7,924 nt of DNA from assembly GCA_017434685.1 (NCBI GenBank), contig JAFREV010000073.1, forward strand, positions 1 to 7,924. The letters run 5' to 3'. Positions within the stretch are counted from its first letter, which is position 1, and every line of letters starts with the position of its first letter. Positions 1-6,441 of the stretch are shown here, one piece after another. A program made the translations under genes and the position numbers. Source of the DNA: Mogibacterium sp. (GTDB taxonomy: Bacteria > Bacillota > Clostridia > Peptostreptococcales > Anaerovoracaceae). The notes beneath the pieces are model-generated. The model had not been told where the DNA came from. It made no database searches and saw only the letters and a program-made list of their open reading frames with translations.

Positions 1-1398
1 AAGTTTCTGATCTTAATAATGGGAATAGTCCTTATGTTCAGCAACGTTTTCGTTTATGCCGAAGACGATGACGGATTTGAGGTATATAACACACGCCTGA
101 TAACCAATAACAAAGAGGCTACTTTCGTAGAGGGAAGCGTAGCCAAAGCACAGGGCCAGGAGGTTTTGCTTAAGCACAGACTCAAAACCATCGCAAAGAA
201 ACAGATGCCTAACACAGGCAGGGAAACAAACTTCAAACTCAAGGTTCCGGCCAAGTATGTCGAAGACGGCAAAGTAAGCATACTTAACGTAATCGAAAAA
301 GGCGATGGTTATAAAAACAGAGCACGTGTTGAAGTGGAATACGTCGAAAGAAAACAACAGGAAATCGAATCCGGACAGAAAGTCAGCATGACATTCCCGG
401 GACTCGATGCCAAGATTAAAGCCAAATCGACATCGGGAGAACCTCTCAGCTACGTCAGCAACGATCCTAAGATCGCCAGCGTAGATTCCAAGGGAAATAT
501 TGTACCTAAGGGAGAGGGAGAAACGACGATTACCATCAAGCAGATCGGCAACGGCGCATATGAAGAGACGCAGAAAGACGTAAAAGTCTCAGTCAAGGCC
601 ATCGATGCATATACGGTCACATACCACTCGACAAACGCAGATGGTGAGACCGAGGTTAAGAGGCAGATAATCGAAACCGGAGACACTGTGGACTTAGAGG
701 CCAACCCGTTTAAGAACGGCGACCATGAGTTCCTGGGATGGGCCACATCCGAGGAAGACTTCGCTTCCTACCTGGATCAAGCCGAGGTTTCCGATCTGGG
801 TAAAAAGGGAGATAACGTAGATCTCTACGCAGTATGGTCGGGAGACGGCGTCAGAGCCGCAATCTCATGGGCCATCAAGATCGCAGCAGACGACTCGTTC
901 TCATACGGTAAGAAACCGCAGACATCCAAGGTCGGATGCTACTTCTGCGGCACTAACTGCGGACCGGTCAAATACCGTAAGCCAAAGGGATATGAGAAGA
1001 CGTACGTTTGTATGACTTTCGTCCACGCAGCATACGCACACGGTGCTGAAGATCCTGAGATTCTGCGTGAATGTCAGACAGGCAGCAACTGCCTGGCCTT
1101 GGAAAATACCAACTTCACCCACTATCATTGCTGGGACAAAGTCGGACTGTGCAGGAACCTCAGCATAAACGATCTGGAGCCGGGAGATGTTATCGTCTGG
1201 TACGCTGCCGACAACAACAGCGGACATATGTCTATGTATATGGGAGACAATACAATAGTCGATTGCACATCCAGCGTCTCGAACGTATGGGGACCGGACG
1301 CCATAGCAGTAAGACCGGGCAAAGGCACCGCGTATTTGAATATGGGCGCGAGGTCATCAAGCCAGAGCTATGTAATGAGATATCACAGACCGTCCTAA
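1..1398 (+). CDS. Secreted modular NlpC/P60-like cell-wall hydrolase, 5' end outside window
   Basis: Probable exported cysteine peptidase/amidase acting on peptidoglycan. The frame is open from base 1, and the codons before the ATG at 19 (KFLILI) are already hydrophobic. The signal peptide core therefore starts outside the window, with likely cleavage after VYA, and the ATG at 19 is not the true start. Numbering from that Met: residues 15-112 are an unrecognised beta-rich domain; about 113-195 is a Big2-like Ig domain (SNDPKIASVDSKG, then GEGETTITI); about 196-276 is an InlB/Listeria-Bacteroides type repeat (YTVTYHS, FLGWAT, LYAVW); 277-459 is a papain-like NlpC/P60-type domain. Likely catalytic residues are Cys331 (YVCMTFVHAAY) and His403 (SGHMSMYMG); the third polar residue is not obvious. 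Eight further cysteines, starting with C-x2-C-x3-C at 307-314, are unusual for this fold. The domain class is fairly sure; the exact substrate is not. It ends in the shared terminator at 1464-1490. Confidence 0.8.
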   Translation, partial: KFLILIMGIVLMFSNVFVYAEDDDGFEVYNTRLITNNKEATFVEGSVAKAQGQEVLLKHRLKTIAKKQMPNTGRETNFKLKVPAKYVEDGKVSILNVIEKGDGYKNRARVEVEYVERKQQEIESGQKVSMTFPGLDAKIKAKSTSGEPLSYVSNDPKIASVDSKGNIVPKGEGETTITIKQIGNGAYEETQKDVKVSVKAIDAYTVTYHSTNADGETEVKRQIIETGDTVDLEANPFKNGDHEFLGWATSEEDFASYLDQAEVSDLGKKGDNVDLYAVWSGDGVRAAISWAIKIAADDSFSYGKKPQTSKVGCYFCGTNCGPVKYRKPKGYEKTYVCMTFVHAAYAHGAEDPEILRECQTGSNCLALENTNFTHYHCWDKVGLCRNLSINDLEPGDVIVWYAADNNSGHMSMYMGDNTIVDCTSSVSNVWGPDAIAVRPGKGTAYLNMGARSSSQSYVMRYHRPS

Positions 1399-1447
1399 AA
1401 AGAACGTCATAAAAGCTTAAATAAAAAGACCGCCATAAAAACATAAA
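1396..1447. repeat. Degenerate 26-bp tandem duplication at the end of the hydrolase gene
   Basis: Bases 1396-1421 and 1422-1447 match at 22 of 26 positions by eye. The first 19 bases are taaaaagaacgtcataaaa, against the same sequence with two A/T-to-C changes in the second copy. The first copy begins at the TAA stop codon of the upstream gene. It looks like an old local slippage duplication in an A-rich 3' untranslated stretch; no function is evident. Confidence 0.55.
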
Positions 1448-1463
1448 CATAATCAAACTAATA

Positions 1464-1490
1464 CGCCCCCGGGATCAGGTCCCGGGGGCG
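1464..1490. terminator. Bidirectional intrinsic terminator between converging genes
   Basis: A perfect 11-bp stem, cgcccccggga with tcccgggggcg, encloses a 5-base loop. On the - strand it begins six bases after the decarboxylase stop codon and is followed by a T-rich run (TATTAGTTTGATT). On the + strand it lies 65 bases after the hydrolase stop and has only a short ATTT after it. It should stop the - strand operon efficiently and probably also the + strand gene. The hairpin is certain; use in both directions is inferred. Confidence 0.85.
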
Positions 1491-1496
1491 ATTTGC

Positions 1497-2723
1497 TTAC
1501 TGCTGCCTGTTGAAAATGTCGGTGTCGATGCGGCTTCTGTATTCTTTGAGTGAGCCATCGGATTCCATGATGTAAATGCTCGGCATATCGCGGCTCAGGA
1601 ACAGCGACATACACTCATAAAGTGAATATGCACCGGCCTGGTGAAATACCAATACCTCGCCGCCGGCAAACTCGCTGCGGTGATAATCCACATTCCTGGC
1701 GAGTACATCCGCTGTGGTGCAGAGACTGCCGCAGACAGTCCATCCGTCGTTATCCGAAGCGGCAGCAACCGGCTCCTTTCCGACTTCATCCGGATCTGCG
1801 ATGTCGGTAAACGGGAGCTGCATGCCCTGCATCTGCCCGTAGTATCTGACCTGGTGAGAGCCGCCGTCTATAATCACATATCTGACGCCGTCGTTGACTT
1901 TGGAATCGACCACCCTGCTGAAGTAGTGTCCGCATGATGCAGCAAAGAATCTTCCCATCTCAACGGTGAGTTCGGATTTTTTTGCGAGCTGTCTGAGAGG
2001 CTCTGCGATCTCACGCAGCATATCGAGCTCCGCAGCCCATGCATCGTCCTGAGTCTTTAAATCGCTGTCACAGAACATATATGCCGGTAGGCCTGCTCCG
2101 TATTCTATCCTCGGAAGAGCGAGCCCCGAAGCCTCTCTGAGTTCATCGATATATCTTTCGAGATAGTTTAGTTCCTTTATTACTTCTTTTGATTTGCGCT
2201 TTTGCGTTCCCGTAAAGAAGTGGAGACCGACAAACTCGATGTTAGGATAATCCGCGTGAGCTGCCAAAACGGACGGAAGCTCGTGCCTGTCTATTCCGAA
2301 CTGACTGCCTGCAGATGCCCTGGCCAGCACTTTGGCTTTTACGCCTCTCTGTGCCGCTGCTTCGTTTATATACTTAAGATGAAGGCTGCTCTCTGCAGTG
2401 AGAACTCCGACGCCGTAGTCCACGGCGCTTGCCACATCCTCAGGCCCTTTGTTGAGCCCGGAATAGATTATCATCTCAGGATCCACTCTGAGGGCCATGC
2501 ATATACTGAGTTCTCCCGGGCTGCATACCTCGACTTTGGAGAATTCATCAGGAAGTGCGGACAACAAAAATGGGTTGGCTTTTATCGAGTAGCAGATATT
2601 TACATCCGGCCCGAGTATCTCGGTCGTCTGCTCTGCACGCGTCTTAAACTCACCCGCACTGAACACATAGGCAGGTGTGTTTATCTGCTTGGATATGCCA
2701 ACCAAATCCTGCACTTTTAACAT
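1497..2723 (-). CDS. Fold-type III PLP-dependent decarboxylase, possibly acting on a carrier-bound acyl group
   Basis: A 408-residue enzyme of the alanine-racemase-fold decarboxylases (LysA/ornithine decarboxylase/BtrK superfamily), close to normal family length. Visible motifs: the PLP Schiff-base lysine Lys48 in YSIKAN; His168 in GLHFFTGTQ (family GLHFHIGS); the phosphate-binding E-x-G-R at 255-258, here EMGR instead of EPGR; the catalytic Cys335 in GSLCTTADVLARN; and Tyr366 in GAYS, which would complete the partner subunit's active site. The segment after IDGG (285-298, SHQVRYYGQM) resembles the GGxHHHLAASG region of BtrK and exosortase-associated decarboxylases more than the LysA pattern; this is from memory, not an alignment. 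The start lies two bases after the carrier-protein stop codon, with only a weak GGACGAAGA upstream, so translation is probably coupled. It is the last gene of the operon, directly before the terminator. Family is very sure. The substrate is open: a carrier-bound amino acid is my preferred reading, a free amino acid the alternative. Confidence 0.9.
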   Translation of the reverse strand: MLKVQDLVGISKQINTPAYVFSAGEFKTRAEQTTEILGPDVNICYSIKANPFLLSALPDEFSKVEVCSPGELSICMALRVDPEMIIYSGLNKGPEDVASAVDYGVGVLTAESSLHLKYINEAAAQRGVKAKVLARASAGSQFGIDRHELPSVLAAHADYPNIEFVGLHFFTGTQKRKSKEVIKELNYLERYIDELREASGLALPRIEYGAGLPAYMFCDSDLKTQDDAWAAELDMLREIAEPLRQLAKKSELTVEMGRFFAASCGHYFSRVVDSKVNDGVRYVIIDGGSHQVRYYGQMQGMQLPFTDIADPDEVGKEPVAAASDNDGWTVCGSLCTTADVLARNVDYHRSEFAGGEVLVFHQAGAYSLYECMSLFLSRDMPSIYIMESDGSLKEYRSRIDTDIFNRQQ

Positions 2724-2725
2724 GA

Positions 2726-2959
2726 CTAGAAGTCTTCGTCCTGAAGGCGTTCAATCAGCGCCCACATAGCTTCAACCGAATCGAAGTTTTCCGGTATCAG
2801 ATCCGCCGGTTTAACCTTTACGTCGAATTCGTCGTTGATTTCGGTAACAAGGCTTATGATGTCAAATGACTCAAGAAGCCTGTCTGTTACGAGACTCGTC
2901 TCGTTTGCAAAATCAATATCAGGCCTCATGCCTTCCAGGATTTCCATTAATTCTTCCAT
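2726..2959 (-). CDS. Acyl/peptidyl carrier protein (DltC-like)
   Basis: A 77-residue acidic stand-alone carrier protein, the usual size of DltC and discrete ACP/PCP proteins. It is predicted to be a four-helix cytoplasmic protein modified with 4'-phosphopantetheine on Ser31 in LLESFDII. The residue before the serine is Glu instead of the common Asp (DS motif), still compatible with modification. The following helix (ISLVTEINDEFDVKV) and the PADLIPENFDSVEAMWALIE segment have the normal carrier helix II/III pattern. The ATG at 2957-2959 has a strong AAGGAG eight bases upstream on the - strand. It lies between the ligase (67-base gap) and the decarboxylase (2-base gap), so it most likely receives the acyl group from the ligase and presents it to the decarboxylase. 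It is named DltC-like by length and pattern only; no DltB or DltD is nearby, so the dltC symbol is withheld. Confidence 0.88.
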   Translation of the reverse strand: MEELMEILEGMRPDIDFANETSLVTDRLLESFDIISLVTEINDEFDVKVKPADLIPENFDSVEAMWALIERLQDEDF

Positions 2960-3026
2960 TGATAAATCTCCTTTTCATCTTCACTATTTATTGGCCAATT
3001 ATCAGTTTTGCTGTATAAGCAGGCAG

Positions 3027-4550
3027 CTATTTTACTGCCATAGCCTCAACAGCCTTCTTATCTATTTTACCGTTCGGCAGGCGTGGCATCTCATCGAGGC
3101 AGACTATTTTGCGAGGCACCATGTATGACGGGAGTTCTTCCCTTAGTGCGAGGGCTATGCCCTTTTTGTCTGCCGTGCCTGAATAGAAGAGGTAAATGTT
3201 TTTCTCTTTTTCGTTATACACGCACATGCATGCTGTGATACCGTCAATCAGCATTGTCTTTTGCTCGAGTTCCTCAGGTTCTATTCTGTGGCCGAGGTGT
3301 TTGAACTGACGGTCCTTTCTTCCGAGGAAATAGTAGTTGCCGTCTGCATCGATACGTCCTATATCTCCCGTCCTGTATATTCTCTCCCGGTAGTGAGTCT
3401 CGAGAGGATTATCCATGAAGCATGATGCTGTCTGCTCCGGTGCATCGTAGTATCCGAGTGCAAGCGCCGGACCTTTGATGCAAATCTCTCCGGTATCTCC
3501 GAGTGCAGGCTCTTTATCATCCGCATCGAGAAGCATCATCTGATAGTGCTTATACGGTCTGCCGATGGAGATTACTTCGTCGGCTTCAACCGGATGGTCG
3601 ATTATGTAATATGAGCATGAACCCGTAGCCTCGGTCGGACCGTACTGGTTGATGAATACGGTGTCCGGAAATGCATCCTGCCACTTTCTGAGCAGCGGAT
3701 TGGATATCACGGAACCTGAGTAGACGACTCTCTTAAGAGGAGGCAGTTTAATTTCCTCATCGCCCTCATCAGAATCGAATGCTCCGAGCTTGGCCGGAAT
3801 CTCAAGTCCTGTCGAACTCCAGCAGAGAGTGGTGACTCCTGCTTCTCCGAGTTTGGCTATGAGCCTTTTCGGCATGGCGAATTCACTCGGGTCGAGCATG
3901 ACTGTAGTGGCTCCCGTGACGAGAGGCAGATACAGGTCGCGTATGGCGGCTATGTAGTCGAACGGGGCTTGATTGCCGATGATGTCCGTGTCATTGAGTC
4001 CGATTACATTGTTGAGACCGTCCAAATAGCAGAGCACGGCGCGGTGTGAGTTCAGCACTCCTTTCGGAACTCCTGTTGAACCCGATGTGAAAAGCACGTA
4101 TATCGGAGAATCATCGGTGATGTTCTCCATAGAACGAGATATAGCTTCCTTATCAATGTCTGTGCTTACGGCATCTTCCATCAGGATGATGTTTCCCTTG
4201 AAACCGAGAGGCTCAAGCCTGTCCAAATGCGCCTTGTCCACCATAAGGGTGTCGGCCTTGACCACGTCCAATATCTGACGCAGCCTGGCATCGGGAGCAT
4301 CAGGATCCATCGGTGCATAAAAACAGCCGGCCATTGCTATTCCGAGGAAACATGCCGGTGTTAAAAAACTGCGGGATGCGAGAACCGCGACGGGGCGTCC
4401 CGGCTTCTCTGTCTTTATAATCATACTCGCTGCGGCCTCTGCATCGGATGCCAGTTCTTCAAAAGAAAGAGCGTCCGATCCTTTTATGTAGGCGCTCTTT
4501 TTCGGATGAAGTTTTGCTGCAGCATACAGGTGCTCAATAATAGAATACAA
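3027..4550 (-). CDS. Stand-alone amino-acid adenylation enzyme (DltA-like ANL ligase), TTG start
   Basis: An ATP-dependent ligase of the NRPS A-domain/DltA type: it forms an acyl-AMP and loads it on a carrier protein, here presumably the adjacent one. With the TTG start at 4550 it is 507 residues, the size of DltA. Motifs in order: A3 P-loop TSGSTGVPKG (155-164); A4 region NQAPFDYIAAIRDLYLPL (193-210); A5 NQYGPTEATG (301-310); A7 YRTGD (392-396); hinge and A8 GRKDRQFKHLGHRIE (410-424); A10 LPNGKIDKKA (491-500), with catalytic Lys495. All core catalytic residues are present, so it should be active. In the A4 region the Asp that normally binds the alpha-amino group (FDLS in DltA) seems to be Ile200, suggesting a substrate other than a plain alpha-amino acid bound the usual way. 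A longer frame to an ATG at 4679 would start upstream of the promoter and add 43 unfamiliar residues. It is the first gene of the operon. Confidence 0.92.
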   Translation of the reverse strand: MYSIIEHLYAAAKLHPKKSAYIKGSDALSFEELASDAEAAASMIIKTEKPGRPVAVLASRSFLTPACFLGIAMAGCFYAPMDPDAPDARLRQILDVVKADTLMVDKAHLDRLEPLGFKGNIILMEDAVSTDIDKEAISRSMENITDDSPIYVLFTSGSTGVPKGVLNSHRAVLCYLDGLNNVIGLNDTDIIGNQAPFDYIAAIRDLYLPLVTGATTVMLDPSEFAMPKRLIAKLGEAGVTTLCWSSTGLEIPAKLGAFDSDEGDEEIKLPPLKRVVYSGSVISNPLLRKWQDAFPDTVFINQYGPTEATGSCSYYIIDHPVEADEVISIGRPYKHYQMMLLDADDKEPALGDTGEICIKGPALALGYYDAPEQTASCFMDNPLETHYRERIYRTGDIGRIDADGNYYFLGRKDRQFKHLGHRIEPEELEQKTMLIDGITACMCVYNEKEKNIYLFYSGTADKKGIALALREELPSYMVPRKIVCLDEMPRLPNGKIDKKAVEAMAVK

Positions 4551-4558
4551 GCGGGTTT

Positions 4559-4564
4559 CTCCCT
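4559..4564 (-). promoter_or_regulatory. Shine-Dalgarno site that fixes the ligase TTG start
   Basis: On the - strand AGGGAG (in GAAGGGAGA) stands eight bases before TTG at 4548-4550. This is near-ideal spacing, and the first codons (MYSIIEHL) match the usual N-terminus of DltA-like ligases. The ATG at 4679 lies outside the predicted transcript. Confidence 0.75.
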
Positions 4565-4592
4565 TCACTTTTAAGCTTTTCAAGTTTCCTTT

Positions 4593-4621
4593 AGTATATT
4601 CATATATGCCCGTGTTTGCAA
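4593..4621 (-). promoter_or_regulatory. Sigma-A type promoter of the ligase-carrier-decarboxylase operon
   Basis: On the - strand there is a -35 TTGCAA (4616-4621), a 17-base spacer and a -10 TATACT (4593-4598). Transcription would start near 4586, giving a leader of about 35 bases before the TTG codon. The -35 box falls inside a short palindrome (4616-4628), a possible operator. No other good promoter appears in the gaps further down the operon. Confidence 0.65.
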
Positions 4622-4628
4622 GTTGCAA
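4616..4628. promoter_or_regulatory. TTGCAA-G-TTGCAA palindrome over the -35 box, candidate operator
   Basis: Two copies of the self-complementary hexamer TTGCAA are separated by one G, so the 13 bases read the same on both strands apart from the centre. The left copy is itself the predicted -35 of the operon promoter. A protein bound here would compete with RNA polymerase. The sequence is plain; a regulatory role is inferred and no regulator gene is in the window. Confidence 0.35.
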
Positions 4629-4702
4629 GCGGTTCAAAACACTGCAATCTGACGCCCTTTGCACCACTGATAAATGCACGCAAATTCACATTGCATAATA
4701 AC

Positions 4703-4708
4703 TATAAT
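4703..4708 (+). promoter_or_regulatory. Possible -10 box for the basic-tail secreted protein
   Basis: A consensus TATAAT lies 42 bases before the ATG at 4750 in an AT-rich stretch. No convincing -35 is found 16-18 bases upstream (the hexamer there is gcaaat), so this is a weak call. An overlapping alternative is GATAAT (4712-4717) with TTGCAT (4691-4696) at a short 15-base spacing. Confidence 0.3.
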
Positions 4709-4749
4709 GATGATAATGTGAGAGAGAAGAAAGCGACTTAAGAGCAGGA

Positions 4750-6003
4750 ATGCAAAGCGACATGAAAAGACTCGGAACTGCAAAAACAAGAGAGGCAAAA
4801 GCAACTGCAAAAATACTGTTAAAGAAAAAAATAGTATGCATAGTTCTTTTGATGTCTTTTGCCGTGTCAACGGACATGTTTGCTTTCACGATGGGATATG
4901 CCGCAGATCAGGAGCCGGCCGTGAAGAAGACAGAGAGTCAGGACGCCGGCTATGAGATTAACTTTAATGATAAGGAAATAAGAAGGCTTAAGAATCGAAG
5001 CATAAAAGGAAAGAACTATGGTATAAACCTGAGAACTCTTTTAAAGGAAAAGAGAGAAGGCTATTCGGTTGTACAAGGAGGGTGCACAGACGGAAAATAT
5101 GTGTACTACCTGATGGTGTCAAGCTCAAATCAGAAAGGGCGGATTCTGAAACTCAGACTTAAGGACAGAAAAGTTGTAAAAAGAGGACCGGTTGTGGACG
5201 TACATCACGGAAACGGAATGGCTTACGACAAGAAAAGGAACAGGCTGGTCGTAATAGGAAGAAAAGCCAGAAGATGTGAAGTGGTCACGATCAACGCAAA
5301 AACTCTTAAGCTGATCAGCAAAGTAAAAACCAATTATTCTGCGGCGGGTAAGTGGAAGGTAAAGAATTCAGACGGATATTACGGTCTTGCAGCCATAGCA
5401 TATATACCGAGGTACGATTGTTTTTTGGCATTGCAGAGAAAAACACACGATATACTTATCCTGGATCCGAAGTTCAAGGTCATCGGATTCGTAAAGACGA
5501 AAATAGGCGCGAAATATCCGGGGACGTTCCAAGCCATGGATGCTGATGAAAAATATGTCTACCTGCTTCTCAGTGCCTATCAGGATAATCCTAAGAAACA
5601 GCCAAACAACCTGATAGTCGCTCTCGACTGGAACAGTGAAAACTTACTGCCGTATGTTAACAAGGACATGAAAAAATATAGCGGAAAATGGAATTGCAAC
5701 AATAACAAGAACGGTTCTCCAGATGCAGTAATCAGAATTAAAACTCCAAACGAAGCAGAGAACATTTATCATACAGTGGACTCTAAAGGCAGGAGACACT
5801 TCTATATGTCTGAGCATTGCCCATATCCGAAATATGTGTATGTAAACAAACGCGTCAAAGAAAGGGTTAAGTGGAAAAGGGTAAAAGTAAAAGGCAAATA
5901 TGTCTGGAAGTATAAAAATAAGTATGTAACGAAGAAGGTGCGAAAAAGAATCAGGCAGACCTACAGAAGAGATAGTTATGTCTACAATCTGGGCATAATC
6001 TGA
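4750..6003 (+). CDS. Secreted probable beta-propeller protein with a basic Lys/Arg/Tyr-rich tail
   Basis: A 417-residue predicted exported protein of unknown function. A long basic n-region (residues 1-27) precedes a hydrophobic segment (28-46), with probable cleavage near GYA-AD at 51. Residues 105-355 contain repeated beta-strand patterns like SMP-30/NHL-style propellers: GGCTDGKYVYYLM, then RILKLRLKDRKVV, HHGNGMAYDKKRNRLVVIG, EVVTINAKTLKLISKV, IAYIPRYDCFLALQ, DILILDPKFKVIGFVKT and MDADEKYVYLLLSAY. No catalytic motif is recognised. Residues 363-407 hold 21 Lys/Arg in 45 with one acidic residue and many Tyr/Val/Trp, suggesting binding to anionic wall polymers or nucleic acid. ATG 4750 and ATG 4762 are both possible starts: AGGA directly abuts the first and is 12 bases from the second, so neither has ideal spacing. 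It is transcribed divergently from the ligase operon. The propeller call is inference; the gene itself is secure. Confidence 0.75.
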   Translation: MQSDMKRLGTAKTREAKATAKILLKKKIVCIVLLMSFAVSTDMFAFTMGYAADQEPAVKKTESQDAGYEINFNDKEIRRLKNRSIKGKNYGINLRTLLKEKREGYSVVQGGCTDGKYVYYLMVSSSNQKGRILKLRLKDRKVVKRGPVVDVHHGNGMAYDKKRNRLVVIGRKARRCEVVTINAKTLKLISKVKTNYSAAGKWKVKNSDGYYGLAAIAYIPRYDCFLALQRKTHDILILDPKFKVIGFVKTKIGAKYPGTFQAMDADEKYVYLLLSAYQDNPKKQPNNLIVALDWNSENLLPYVNKDMKKYSGKWNCNNNKNGSPDAVIRIKTPNEAENIYHTVDSKGRRHFYMSEHCPYPKYVYVNKRVKERVKWKRVKVKGKYVWKYKNKYVTKKVRKRIRQTYRRDSYVYNLGII

Positions 6004-6024
6004 TACAGTACGCTAAAAGAGTTC

Positions 6025-6441
6025 TTACTTCTCAGAATCCTTTGACTTATCAGGGCTTGGATATACAAACTCCTTCCACTGCTGATAAGGTGCCAAACTA
6101 ATAAAAGTATCTGCGTCTATACCGTAGTAGATTTTGAACTCGCGATCGAATATTTCTGTGATGCGTCCCTGCGAGCCCTTATATACATAATCCGGATAAG
6201 GCAGATTCGGAAGAAGAAGCCATTTGCTGTCACTATGTGCCTGAGCGTATTCAATCTTTTCATCGAAAACCATGCGATTGCGCACAAACATAAATGACAT
6301 AACGAGCATCATGCACGCGGCAAAGCAAGTCAAGCCTTTAAGCAACTTGGTGCTTTGCGTTTCTTTTATCTCGCATTCTTCGAACATGCAAACTGCAAAG
6401 ATGACTAAAAGTATGTATGCGAAGAAAAGCGATCTGTCGAG
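6025..6441 (-). pseudogene. C-terminal remnant of a multi-pass membrane protein
   Basis: The convincing part of this frame starts at LDRSLFFAYILL (near 6441) and runs to the TAA at 6025, about 138 residues. It has two hydrophobic segments (SLFFAYILLVIFAVCMF and LTCFAACMMLVMSFMFV) followed by a roughly 75-residue soluble tail with YPDYVYKGS, ITEIFDREFKIYYGID and APYQQWKEFVYP. This organisation recalls the C-terminal end of large GT-C-like or DUF6056-type membrane proteins, where an R-[SA]-L-F motif starts a late transmembrane helix; I am recalling this, not aligning it. The frame continues upstream as an open frame to 6699, but those residues do not look like membrane protein and are antisense to the fragment on the other strand. 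No credible start site is present, so it is called a 5'-truncated remnant. Its 3' end converges on the preceding + gene with 21 bases between stops and no clear terminator. Confidence 0.6.

Noticed and set aside
19..21. ATG as the start of the NlpC/P60-like gene
   Set aside because: The frame is open to base 1 and the upstream codons already encode hydrophobic signal-peptide residues. The basic n-region and true start must lie outside the window.
2202..2720. 172-residue + strand frame opposite the decarboxylase
   Set aside because: It is antisense to a well-supported enzyme gene, Cys/Arg-rich and without a recognisable domain; it is a shadow frame.
1497..2723. Lysine biosynthesis lysA
   Set aside because: There are no other lysine genes nearby, it is coupled to a carrier protein, and motifs differ from LysA (EMGR, GGSH).
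2726..4550. A dlt operon for D-alanylation of teichoic acids
   Set aside because: Ligase and carrier resemble DltA and DltC, but DltB, DltD and DltX are absent. A decarboxylase follows instead, and the A4 pocket differs from DltA.
4551..4679. 43-residue N-terminal extension of the ligase from ATG 4679
   Set aside because: It covers the predicted promoter and the Shine-Dalgarno site of the TTG start, is not ligase-like, and makes the protein longer than the family norm.
4634..4889. Small hydrophobic - strand frames across the divergent intergenic region
   Set aside because: They are antisense to the signal peptide of the + strand gene, whose hydrophobic codons create hydrophobic-looking complements. 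They lack ribosome sites and family resemblance.
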